From: Lichina pygmaea
Lineage: Eukaryota > Ascomycota > Lichinomycetes > Lichinales > Lichinaceae
DNA: 64,000 bases
NCBI GenBank assembly: GCA_963422465.1
Contig: OY730171.1
Span: 3,534,001-3,598,000, forward strand
Reading direction: 5' to 3'
This document shows, piece by piece, positions 12,019 to 22,663 of this stretch. Position 1 is the first letter of the stretch, and each line of letters opens with the position of its first letter. Made by a program: the position numbers and the translations under genes. The notes beneath the pieces were generated by a model. The model did not search any database. It was not told where the DNA came from and saw only the letters and a list, made by a program, of their open reading frames with translations.

Positions 12019-13652
12019 TCACAACTTGCTCCCACGAACCAAAACATTGCCCCCATCAATGGTTATGACCGCGCCATTGACATGGCTCCCCGATCTCGCG
12101 CCGAGATACACCACCGCCGCAGCAATGTCTTCGGATCGACCGATGCGCCGGTTTGGATGTTCCCTCGCAATGTCCTCCTGTCCGCCCATCGCCTCCATCA
12201 AGCCGTTGGCCATACGGCTGGGGAAAAGGCCTGGCGCGATGGCGTTGCATAGGATATGCCGTGGGCCTAGCTCGACAGCGAGGTTCTTTACCAAGTGCTG
12301 AGTTTGGGGGGAGTCATGAGCATGAGCGTTGGTGGATGAATTCAGATGAAGAAAGTAGAAGGGACATCTCAGGCGACGTAGATAGTGTCGTCTGTTTGGT
12401 TTCTCCAAGAGACTCACAATTACAGCGGCTTTTGACGCCGAGTATCCAAATGTGGCGTGCTCGCCGAGTGTGCCTGTTGCCAAGCCCGCTACAGAGGCTG
12501 TGACAATGACTCGCGAGGGATCTTCGAGGGTCGCACTCTTCTCCAGGAGGGGCGCGAACCTGTGACTATCAGCGTGGAGGCCGAGAGACGTTCGTATCCT
12601 TGGAAAGACAAAGACCATCTACAACGCAAACGAGATGCCAGCCGTTCCAGGAACGCCCAAGAGAGTAGACTCGGCCATAGACCATGCTCCGGCTGCTAGC
12701 CCACTACAGTCATAAAACGAGAGCAAGCCGACTTACAACCGCACCGTGTTGAAAACCGCCCTGACATTGAGATCCATTACCTTGGCGAATGCTGCGTCAG
12801 GGTGAGTGTCGAACTTCTCCCCCCAAGTGGCACCCGCGTTGGCGAAGAGGATATCCACACGGTCCGTGGTAGCAGAGACCTCTTTCACCAGCCGTTCAAT
12901 CTCGCTGGGCTTTGAACTATCAGCCGGTACAGAGACGGCTTTGGCCCCTGGTCTTAGATTTGGAAGCGAGTTCAACGCTTCGACGGCTGCCTCGCATGCC
13001 GAGGCTTTGCGTGATGTAATGTATACTCTAGAGGCGCCAGCCTGTAGGAATCTGAGACACGAACGAGCGGTGAAGGGTCAGCTTCGTCGTGGCAATGAGC
13101 GAATGAGAATCACGATGACAAGGATGCGTACGAGCTTTAGGAGGCCGTTGACTCAAAAAAGTCGCCAACGAAGGACGGATTGGCCCTGAAGACATCAAGA
13201 GAAGGCAAGCATCTACTAGGTCAAAGCGGCCTAGCCAGTTATCCTCTTGGAGGATAGATGATACGAAACGTATACATCGTGCCAAAATTGAACAGACGAG
13301 CAGCACGCATGGCTTTGAAATCTAATCCAAATCTGCCATCCCTCTGTGGAGCAATACACGCGTTGTCGCAAAGATGTGAGCACTGCAGGGTGCAGCTGAC
13401 CGTTGCTCCTCATGATCAGACAACTCCATCCACAACATCAACAAGACGTAGCATCAATTGAAAGACTCCTCCACAATGCGAACAGGTCCAGAGAGCCTAG
13501 AGATGCGAAGAAAGGAGAAACGTGAACAGAGCTCGCGAAGCATACCCAGCAGCGCCTGATAGTCCCAAGCCTCTGGAGCCACCAGTGACGAGGACGACTT
13601 TCCCATCGAGCGAAAAGAGATTGTGAAAGTCCTTGAGCTGTGTCTCGGCCAT
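12019..13652 (-). CDS. Short-chain dehydrogenase/reductase (classical SDR)
   Basis: NAD(P)-dependent oxidoreductase of 280 residues. Exons 13652-13546, 13051-12737, 12559-12418 and 12297-12019 sum to 843 bases. Motifs in order: cofactor loop TGGSRGLG, NAG in ILFANAGATWG, catalytic Ser in VIVTASVAG, YSASK active site, then AVELGPRHILCNAIAPGLFP. The order and C-terminus (NGAVITIDGG) resemble fungal 3-oxoacyl-ACP-reductase or rhamnolipid RhlG-like SDRs; the substrate cannot be told. The first intron is 494 bases, far longer than its neighbours, but the joined protein (SGAAG/FLQAGASRVYITSRK) is continuous. Convergent with the chaperone-like gene, only 97 bases apart. Confidence 0.85.
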
Positions 13653-13966
13653 TATCGTTGCCTGTGGTGTCAGTCTTTCACTTTATCATCAATGGTTGTC
13701 TTGTCAGCTTGAGCGACTCGCTTAGTCATCTACTCCTTTACGGTACCGTACTTCTTTAGCTATGAGTCACACGGTACCGTACGTATCGGTACCGTACTTG
13801 TACAGTGCCTGTCGCGTCTCGAACTCGGTACCCATACTCGTACGTACTTACGTACCCCACCACGCCAATACCAACATCACATACCCCACCACTGCCCACC
13901 AGGCGCTACCAAATTATTGGTGCAGCAAATCCTGTGGCACTTGAGAACCACTTCAAACTCATCAGT
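13653..13966. promoter_or_regulatory. Divergent promoter region SDR / LEU4
   Basis: About 310 bases between two start codons on opposite strands. It contains GTACCGTAC-type palindromes at 13741-13805 and a near copy at 13835-13857. No certain TATA box or CCGG-N4-CCGG Leu3-type operator was seen. Confidence 0.45.
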
Positions 13967-15986
13967 ATGCCTATGTGCGCCTGTCTTTTATTCCAATCAA
14001 GCCTCGTCAGAATGCGAGCCCCGCTGACTCTGCTGCAGGCTTGACGATCCCAGTAAGAAATATCGAAAATTCAAGCCCTTGGAATTGCCCAACAGGCAAT
14101 GGCCGACGAAGACGTTGGAAAAGCCACCCCGCTGGCTGGCGACAGATCTACGCGATGGAAACCAGAGTCTCGTCGACCCTATGGTAGGAACTCCTCTGGT
14201 CATTTCCCTAATTTCAACCGATCTGTTCTAGCTCGTTCACGGCCTGGTCCATTGCGTTCAAAGGGTTATATCACACGTTAAGATTGTGAGACATAGGATA
14301 GCGATGAGAAGTTCAGATACTTCAAGATGCTAGTGGGTCTAGGATACAAGGAGATCGAAGTGTCGTTCCCGTCCGCATCCCAGACGGATTTCGATTTCAC
14401 CCGGCGCCTGGTCGAGACGCCTGGAGCTGTCCCGGACGACGTGTGGTTGCAGGTGCTGAGCCCCTGTCGAGAAGACCTCATCCGACGGACGGTAGAGTCC
14501 CTCAAAAATGCGAAGAAAGGGCTGCTACACATATACCTGGCCACCAGCGAGTGCTTCCGACGCATCGTCTTTGGTTTCACCCAAGAACAGAGTCTCGAGC
14601 TGGCTGTGCGCTGTACGAAACTCGCACGGTCTCTGACCAAGGATGATCCGGCGCAGGCCGATACCGAATGGGCCTTCGAGTTCAGTCCCGAGACTTTCTC
14701 GGACACCGATCCAGGATTCGTCATCAGGGTCTGCGAAGCGGTCAAGCAGGCATGGGGACCCACCAAGGAGAACCCCATCATCTTCAACCTCCCTGCGACG
14801 GTGGAGATGTCGACTCCGAATGTGTACGCCGATCAGATTGAGTATTTCTGCACCCAGATCACGGAAAGAGAGAAGATATGCGTCTCGGTACACACCCACA
14901 ATGACCGCGGCTGCGCTGTGGCGGCGGCCGAGTTGGCCCAAATGGGTGGCGCTGATCGGGTTGAGGGCTGTCTCTTTGGCAACGGAGAGCGAACGGGTAA
15001 CGTGGACCTGGTCACGCTCGCATTGAATCTGTACAGTCAGGGCATCCACCCGCAGGTGGACTTCTCGGACATCAACTCGGTCATCAAGGTCGTTGAAGAC
15101 AGCAACAAGATCCCGGTGCCCGAGCGCGCGCCGTACGGTGGCCAGCTGGTCTTCTCGGCCTTCAGTGGCTCGCACCAGGATGCCATCAAGAAGGGATTCG
15201 ACGTGCGGGAGAAGAGCACAGCCGGGTCGGAAGAACCTTGGCAGATACCATATCTGCCGCTGGACCCGCAGGATATCGGCCGCACGTACGAAGCGATCAT
15301 CCGAGTCAACTCTCAGAGCGGCAAGGGCGGTATCGCCTGGGTCATCCACCGCAGCCTGGAGCTTGACCTGCCCCGCGGTCTGCAGGTGGCCTTTTCCAAG
15401 GTCGTACAACACGAGACCGACAAGCTGGGCCGTGAACTGTCGCCCCGTGAGATCCAACGTCTGTTCGAGGACGCGTACCATCTCAAGTCCAACTCAATAT
15501 TTACCTTGGTCGACTACGAAATCACCGTGGACCGCTCGGCGTCGCCTGCCCCTGCTGCTGCTTCGGGAAAGGCGCAGAACACGCAGAATCTGAAGCGGAG
15601 ATTCACCGGTGTCATCTCGATCGAGGGGACCGAGCGTCGGATCACCGGCATCGGCAACGGAGCCATCTCTTCTCTGGCCGACGCTCTGCGCAGCGTCGGC
15701 GTAGATCTCGACGTCGCAGACTACAAGGAACATGCCATCGGCAAGGGCAAAGATGTCAAGGCTGCGACCTTTATGAACTGCACCGCAGCCGGCTCGCGCG
15801 AGCGGGTTTGGGGCGTTGGGATCCATGAGGACGCAGGGCAGGCCAGTTTGATCGCCTTGCTCTCTGCGGCATCTTCGGTAGGTCCACTGCTCTGTGTCGC
15901 CACGATGAAGACCAGCAAAGACTGACTTTGACAAACAGTTTGCGTCAAGCCGTCCCTCGACGCCAGCTCTCGCTCAATTGACCTGA
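13967..15986 (+). CDS. LEU4: 2-isopropylmalate synthase
   Basis: First committed enzyme of leucine synthesis: acetyl-CoA plus 2-oxoisovalerate gives 2-isopropylmalate. Exons 13967-13974, 14039-14183, 14297-15877 and 15939-15986 give 593 residues, the family's usual length. The first exon is only 8 bases (ATG CCT AT), and joining it restores [12 protein letters not shown], the typical start. Motifs: metal and substrate site [29 protein letters not shown] and [11 protein letters not shown]. The C-terminal regulatory (leucine-sensing) domain runs from about residue 440. The last exon adds [15 protein letters not shown]. No long mitochondrial presequence precedes the catalytic domain, so a cytosolic form is inferred. 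Confidence 0.95.
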
Positions 15987-16661
15987 GCGCGAATGCCGCC
16001 ATGTCACCCACCTCCCTCTGTCACGTCTGTTGCCCCATATATCATATGCCGATTGCAGTCTGCCCAAGCTCTCTCGTTGCTTCGGTCAGCATACCCGAGT
16101 AGCCACAATATCGCTACACCCATTCATCCACTGGTCTTGATTCAGCAGGGCCTGAAAAAAGTCTTCACTTTCCTCCAGGAGCAGTTCCGAGAGCAATACA
16201 GCGCAGTCTCTGCTGTCATCTCGATGAACTTGCTTCCTCCTTGCGGCGTACGCCCAAACCTCCAGCTCCCTACTCTTTCCCCCGCGCTCCTAGCTCTTCC
16301 ACCACTCCTTGTCCCTCGTGTTAAAATGATCAACCAGACGACTGGTCGAGACGTACGGTGCAGGAGCTCGACACCATATCTCAGGTCACGTGAGAGCAGA
16401 ATCGTGATCCAGATTGAAGGTCTTCTGTACGACGACAACGACGACGTACAGTAGGTGGAAAACGAGTCTGCTTTAAATTGACAGTCTGGTTCATTCTTAT
16501 GGTACTGAAAGCCGACAGCCGGTCGACTATGAAGATACTGAGAGCTAACAACCGGTCAACTGTAGATGTGGATTCGTCTGTCTAAGTAAGATCTAGGAGC
16601 GACGACAAAGAAGAGGAAAACTCTGCAGGCCGGTCACGTGCCTGCACAAAACAATTTAGCC

Positions 16662-16702
16662 GTCGCCCAGGGGGAGGCTGCTCCCTGCACCCCTCGGGCG
16701 AC
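16662..16702. other. Strong inverted repeat / hairpin
   Basis: GTCGCCC pairs with GGGCGAC as an outer 7-bp stem and AGGGG with CCCCT as an inner stem, with a GC-rich loop. It could fold as RNA or as a cruciform. No poly-T follows, so it is not an obvious Pol III terminator. Confidence 0.5.
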
Positions 16703-17118
16703 TCTGCGTGGAGTCCCCGGCTGACAGGTACGTGCGTGCGTACTCGTCAGAAACTATGTAAGCTATGTAATTACTGTGCTTTCCAGAGTACTCGTAAGTG
16801 TCTTCCGGTTCGAGCAGAGATACACCTGTTGCCAGCAATGACTGGGTTATCGATACGGTACTATTGTAGTAGAACAGCTCCAGCAGCGTGCTCCTTCAAC
16901 ACGTGCCTACTACAGTAGGTGGTTAGGCTCGTTCAGGCGGCTATTCCTAAAGGAGAGAAGATGCTCAGGGGGGTACGAAGTACTTACAGTACGTACTGTA
17001 GACGCTGTGGTCCCTAAGAGTTAGGCGATCAGATAACTAATTAATTAGCGGCCGGGATGACGCCGGCTTTGAGGTGGAAAAGCAAAAGCAGGAAAATCAT
17101 TCCGATCCGAAAAAAGAT

Positions 17119-17126
17119 TATATAAA
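17119..17126 (+). promoter_or_regulatory. TATA box of NDE1
   Basis: TATATAAA about 130 bases before the NDE1 start codon, followed by a pyrimidine-rich leader. It is one of the few clear TATA boxes in the window. Confidence 0.6.
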
Positions 17127-17257
17127 GGTCTGTCTTATCTTACTGTACTCCATGTTCTTCCTGTCCTCCGTTCTGCGTCATCAGCTTCTTTAATACCCAT
17201 CTCTCTGGTCATCTCCTCGCCGTCTCCTCCGTTCTAACTTCCCCTCCTCCGTGAACG

Positions 17258-19202
17258 ATGGCCGAAGCAATGATAGCGAGGATGCAGCCGCACCAACTTG
17301 GCCTGCGCGCCTTGAGGCAGCGAGGTCTGGCGCAAGTCCCGTCGAGACGTGCGTTCTCGTATGGCCGGCCGCAACGTCATAGCCTCGTCAAACTCGGGTC
17401 TGCTCCCCCGAGACCAGCATTATTACCGCTCAACTCATCCGCCAGGCGAGGCCAATCCTTCCATCGTACCTACACCGACCAGGCTTCGAAACCGCGCCGC
17501 GGCTTGCGTGTGCTCAAGTGGGTGTGGCGAGCCACATATGTCAGCGTGCTCGGTGCGCTCGCCTTTGTAGGCTACGAGATCTACACGCTTCAGTATCCAG
17601 CGGACCAGGCGGAGCCGGACCCGAACAAGAAGACGCTGGTTGTCTTGGGTACGTAGTCCACATAGGGCTTGACTCGTTGCGCAAAGGGTCTTCTTTCCTT
17701 TAGGCTGACAGGGCAGCCAGGAACGGGATGGGGCTCGGTATCGCTGCTCAAGAAGCTCGACACAAGCTACTACAATGTAGTCGTCGTCTCACCGCGCAAC
17801 TACTTCCTCTTCACGCCGTTGCTCCCGTCATGCACCACCGGCTTGATCGAGCACCGATCGATCATGGAGCCGATCAGGAACATCCTGCGACACAAGCGGA
17901 CAACGGTCCAGTTCTACGAGGCCGAGACGACCAAGATCGACTACGAGAAGCGCGTCGTTCAAATCAGCGACCTGTCCGAGATCAGGGGCGACGTGACCAC
18001 GACCGAAGTGCCGTTTGACCTGCTGGTGATTGGCGTCGGGGCGGAAAATGCGACCTTTGGTGAGTCGCAGAGAGCTCCGCGCATCCTCGAGCGGCAAGCC
18101 CAGCCGGCTGACGAGGAACCTCGTCGTTAGGCATTCCCGGCGTGCGAGAACACTCGTGCTTCCTCAAGGAAGTCGGTGACGCGCAGGCCATCCGCAAGAA
18201 GATCATGGACTGCGTCGAGACGGCCACGTTCAAGGGTCAACCGGCCGAGGAGGTCGAGCGGCTGCTGCACATGGTCGTCGTCGGTGGAGGGCCCACCGGA
18301 GTCGAGTTTGCCGGGGAACTGCGGGACTTTTTCGTGCAGGATCTGAAGAAGTGGATTCCGGAGATTGCAGACAAGTTCCGAGTCACCCTCGTCGAGGCTC
18401 TCCCGAATGTACGTTGTTGGGCGCGAGAGAGAGATCGAGATGTTCATCTCGGTCTGGTCACCCCCACTCTCGAGGGCCACCGCTGACGGTCCGTCGCCCC
18501 CAAAGGTCCTGCCGAGCTTCTCCAAGCAGCTGGTCGACTACACGGAGAAGACGCTCAACGACGAGAGTATCGACGTCCACACCAAGACCATGGTCAAGAA
18601 GGTCACCGAGAAGACCATCGAGGCCGAAGTGACGAGACCAGACGGCTCCAAGGCGACGCAGGTCATGCCGTACGGTCTCTTGGTATGGGCCACCGGAAAC
18701 GCCGTCCGCCCGCTGGTCAAGGACCTGATGGCCCAGCTGCCGGTCCAGAAAGACTCGAGGCGCGGTCTGGCCGTGGACGAGTACCTCGTCGTCAAAGGAA
18801 CCGAGAACGTCTGGGCGATCGGCGATTGCGCCGTGGCCGGTTACGCGCCGACGGGCCAGGTCGCCGCCCAGGAGGGTAACTACCTGGCTCGTCTCCTCAA
18901 CGCCGCCGGCCGGGCAGAAGACCTGAAGGCGGAGATCCAGCGATTGGACGAGGTGCGGAGCCAGATCCAGGACGGGCCCGAGCGGGCCGAGCTCGAGGCG
19001 GAGACGAAGGGACGAGAGAAGCAGCTGCGCCGGCTCAAGCAAGTCGGACCGTTCAAGTACACGCACCAGGGCAGTCTCGCCTACATCGGCAGCGAGAAGG
19101 CCGTGGCCGACGTGACGTGGATGAACGGCAACTTTGCTTCTGGCGGAGGGCTAACCTTTCTGTTCTGGCGGAGTGCTTACCTGAGCATGTGCTTCAGCGG
19201 TG

Positions 19203-19247
<45 letters not shown>

Positions 19248-19361
19248 ACGCCACGTGGCTTCCTACCGCTGACGATCCGAATGACAGCTCGAAACCGCAT
19301 CCTGGTCGTCCTCGATTGGGTCAAGGCCGAGATGTTTGGTCGTGACGTGTCGCGAGAATAG
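17258..19361 (+). CDS. NDE1: External alternative NADH:ubiquinone oxidoreductase
   Basis: Single-subunit, non-proton-pumping type II NADH dehydrogenase of the inner mitochondrial membrane, oxidising NADH to feed ubiquinone. Exons 17258-17648, 17721-18059, 18131-18408, 18506-19199 and 19288-19361 give 591 residues. The Arg-rich N-terminus is a mitochondrial presequence. A membrane segment at about residues 97-115 (YVSVLGALAFVGYEIYTL) is typical of the external forms. FAD site LVVLGTGWGS; NAD site MVVVGGGPTGVEFAGEL; later VWAIGDCAV. C-terminus NRILVVLDWVKAEMFGRDVS. No EF-hand insert is seen, so Ca2+ control is not expected. The last intron opens with a (CT)n run directly after the donor. Orientation to the membrane face is inferred. 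Confidence 0.92.
19203..19243. repeat. (CT)n microsatellite in NDE1 intron 4
   Basis: About 20 CT units directly abut the splice donor GTGAGT, so length changes start right at the intron's 5' end. Confidence 0.9.
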
Positions 19362-19868
19362 ACTTGCGTTCTGAGGTTCTAGATTTCTCCTTCCTCCTTG
19401 ACACACCAAATGCATAGGGCCTGGCATCTCATCGGGAGGACTTTCCATTCAACGGTCGTCGGATGGAATCAGCTAGACTAGATCTGTTTTTGACTCTTGT
19501 CCGATTGACTGACGCTCGCAGGACGGTTGCCGTCATCGACTACATCTCTCAGGCTACTCTTCCTGTCTCCTCTCTTTCTTCACTTACTTCTAACGGCGAG
19601 CCTGACTCCCAGTACATGAGCGTTGTAATTAGCCATAGACAGCGATAGACCACGACATTTGTTTCTGCAACATGGGCATCACTCGAAACCATCAATCGAC
19701 GACGAATGATGACATCTCGAGTCTGGCGCCAGCTACGTATGTCCACATGACCGGCCTCGTCAACTGTACGACCTTGGAAAAAGACCCGCTACACTGATTG
19801 ATGGGAAATCCACTCCTGTTCCGTGTCAGATCCGTTCCTGCAGCTCCAACCCGGTCCGTGTGCCTCGC
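19362..19868. other. Intergenic NDE1-HEM3
   Basis: 507 bases between tandem genes. No gene, repeat or clear promoter motif is seen. Short unsupported reading frames occur on both strands. Confidence 0.5.
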
Positions 19869-21055
19869 ATGATGTCTCCCGCTCATGGGGCCGATGACGT
19901 CCCGCAGCCGCCTTCCCCGACGGACGTTGCCTCGCCACGACCACCGACGTCCGCGGATGCCGCGTCCATAGTGCGTATCGGCTCGAGGCAGTCGGCACTG
20001 GCGCTGGTGCAGACGAAGCTAGTCGAGACGGCGTTGCAGCAAGCATGGCCGGCCATGGCATACGAGATCCACGCGATGAAGACGGCCGGCGACAAGAACC
20101 AGACGACGGCGCTGCACGACTTTGGCGCCAAGAGCCTGTGGACGTACGAACTCGAGGCACTACTGCTCGAGGGCAAGATCGACCTCATCGTGCACTCCCT
20201 CAAAGGTGAGCAGCGGCGGCGGCGGCGGCGGCGACGTCGTCGTCGCCGGAGCAACTGCTGAGTTGCGCCTTGATGAATTTCTTCGCTGACAAGGAGGGCT
20301 GACTGATTACATTAGATATCCCGACGCAGATACCGCCGACGTTGACCATCGGAGCCATCTTTCGCCGTGAAGATCCACGCGATGCTCTCGTCGTCCATCC
20401 GCTGTTACCCTACAGAGACATATCCTCACTACCGCCCGGCTCAGTGGTCGGAACTTCCTCCGTCCGACGGTCGGCCCAGATCGCCAGGAGGTACCCACAT
20501 CTACGGTGCGAGAACGTGCGCGGCAACGTCGGAACCAGACTTGCCAAGCTCGACGCCGCGGACTCGCCCTACAGCTGTCTCGTCCTGGCCGCGGCCGGGC
20601 TCGAACGGCTGCAGCTCCGACACCGCATCACGCAGCACCTCGACTCCCGCGACGGCGGGCTACTACATGCCGTGGGCCAGGGTGCGCTGGCGGTCGAGAT
20701 CCGCGACGGGGACGAGCGCACCCAAGGCTTGTTGGCCAAGCTCGGCCACCGACCTACGACCTTGGCCTGTCTAGCCGAGCGGAGTCTCATGAGGACGCTC
20801 GAGGGGGGCTGCAGCGTGCCGATCGGGGTCGAGACGGAGTGGGCGGGCGACGGGCCGGACACGGTCCTGGTCATGCGCGCCATCGTGGTCAGTGTCGATG
20901 GGAAAGACACTGCTCAAGCGGCGATCCAGCGACGGGTCGAGACTACAGACGACGCGGACGAGTTTGGTCGGGCCATGGCCAAGGAGTTGGTCGGTCACGG
21001 GGCGGCCAAGATCTTGGAGAAGATCACGTTGAATCGAGATATCGTCGATGCGTAG
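19869..21055 (+). CDS. HEM3: Hydroxymethylbilane synthase (porphobilinogen deaminase)
   Basis: Haem pathway enzyme joining four porphobilinogens into hydroxymethylbilane. Exons 19869-20205 and 20316-21055 give 358 residues. Motifs: [15 protein letters not shown] at the N-terminus, [33 protein letters not shown] across the splice junction, [16 protein letters not shown], and the dipyrromethane-cofactor cysteine in [10 protein letters not shown]. The intron (20206-20315) holds a CGG-rich run. Start chosen at the first ATG (19869); the next codon is also ATG. Enzyme is normally cytosolic. Confidence 0.95.
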
Positions 21056-21458
21056 ATGTGCTTCGGCCGGAAGAACGGCCGTCTGGAGAGTGCTTCTGTA
21101 CCAGCTACCGTATGGCTGTGCTCTAAAATGGGTCTGACCACGTATGTAACGATTTACGAGACGTCAAGGTGACTACTCACGTACGAGTGCTCTCAGTTCT
21201 GTTCCAGAACTGTCATACTTACGTACCTACATACTGGCGTTGAAGCTAAGAAAAGAGACCGACGACGTGGAGGGAAAAGGGGAAGAAGAAGGGGGGGGGG
21301 GGGGGGGGGGGGGGGAAGTTGGACTGCGCATACGGTTACATGGCACACCGTGACACTGTACGGAGGTACGGTACGGTACGGTAGTCGATTTTACCAGCAA
21401 CTTGCGTCGTCGAAGCGCACCCAGCCGTGCCAGCTCCTGCCTGCCATCACCAAGCACA
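21056..21458. other. Intergenic HEM3-uL15m with G25 run
   Basis: A run of 25 G lies at 21291-21315 within a purine-rich stretch, followed by tandem TACGG units (21365-21383) about 80 bases before the uL15m start codon. Confidence 0.6.
21291..21315. repeat. G25 homopolymer
   Basis: 25 consecutive G in the HEM3-uL15m spacer. Prone to sequencing error and slippage. Confidence 0.9.
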
Positions 21459-22663
21459 ATGGCAACGCTCCAGGAGCTCATCCACTGCATTCGGCCCTTT
21501 CGACCCGTTCATCGGCCGGCATCTTTCCTCCGGCCATGCATAACAGCGCGACCACAGCTGCGATGTGCGTCGATCCTGTCGGAGCTGTCGGACCCGGCTT
21601 CGGCCAAGAAGCCGATCCGACGCGGCCGAGGCGCGTCCTCGGGCAAAGGCAAGACGGCCGGACGAGGACACAAGGGACAGGGCCAGCGAGGAAAGGTGCC
21701 TCATGGCTTCGAGGGCGGCCAGACGCCGCTGTACATCCTCAAGGGCAAGAGAGGCTTCGAGAACATGTACGTATCTGCTCATGCCCCGTGGTGATGCTCG
21801 TCCGGAACGGCGATGCGTGCGCGATCCATCGGGCGTGGGGCGGAGGGGGTCTTGTGCGGTCGAGTAGTCGCTGATCGACGCATTCGAGTTGCGCTGCAGA
21901 CATGCGCTCGACATGGCCCCGGTCAACCTGGACCGCGTCCAGAGCTGGATCGACCAGGGACGGCTGGACCCGTCAAAGACCATCACCGTCAAAGAATTGG
22001 CCGAGTCGAGATGCATCCATGGCGTCAAGGATGGCGTCAAATTGCTAGCCAAGGTTCGATGGCCCATGACGCCTCTAGCAGTTGACGGCTTGTTGCAAGT
22101 CTCATGATGGGACTGTGCCGTTGGTCTGTTATCTGACCTCTGTCCAGGGCGCCACCGCTCTCAGAACGCCAATCAACATCCTCGTCTCTCGTGCTTCGGC
22201 AGCAGCAATCGCGGCCGTCGAAGGCGCTGGTGGGAGCATCATGACGCGGTACTACACGGCGGCGTCGATCCGACGCATTCTGCGCGGGGAATCTGACGCC
22301 AACACGCCCCTACCCAACACCTTTCCAGCACTAGCCACCACCACCACCACCACCACCACCTCGTCCTCCGGGAATTCATCCCAAAAGAAACGCAAACCCG
22401 AGACCACTTTCAGATACCGCGTGCCGGACCCGTCGTCGCGTAAGGATATCGAATATTACCGTGATCCGGCCCACCGTGGGTACCTAAGCCATCTGGTGCC
22501 CGCCGGCGAGGGGCCGAGTCTGTTCTTCAAGGTACCCAAGGAAGGTGGCGCCAGGACGGAGGCCAGCGCTGGCAGTGATGCCGGTGGTGCAGACGGTGCA
22601 GACGGTGCAGGCTCGAGGAGGAAGAAGGACAGTGCTTTAGGGGCTGAGAATCGCATCTGGTGA
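21459..22663 (+). CDS. MRPL10: Mitochondrial large-subunit ribosomal protein uL15m
   Basis: Component of the mitochondrial large ribosomal subunit. Exons 21459-21766, 21900-22053 and 22148-22663 give 325 residues. An Arg-rich presequence (about residues 1-40) precedes the uL15 signature [20 protein letters not shown] and [20 protein letters not shown]. The rest follows fungal MRPL10: [20 protein letters not shown], then [20 protein letters not shown]. The C-terminal extension has a run of Thr (ACC repeat near 22337) and ends Ala/Gly-rich. The second intron has an atypical donor, GTTCGA. Symbol follows yeast naming. Confidence 0.92.

Larger units (their letters stand above)
15987..17257. other. 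Intergenic 1.27 kb with hairpin and TATA
   Basis: No credible coding sequence. Two imperfect 33-base direct repeats lie at about 16505-16570 (each holding an ACCGGTCRACT-type core). A strong hairpin sits at 16662-16702. The right end carries the NDE1 promoter. Confidence 0.55.

Noticed and set aside
14525-15481. 318-codon minus-strand reading frame across LEU4
   Set aside because: Mirror of the LEU4 codon pattern in GC-rich sequence; composition is Arg/Leu/Val-rich with no domain.
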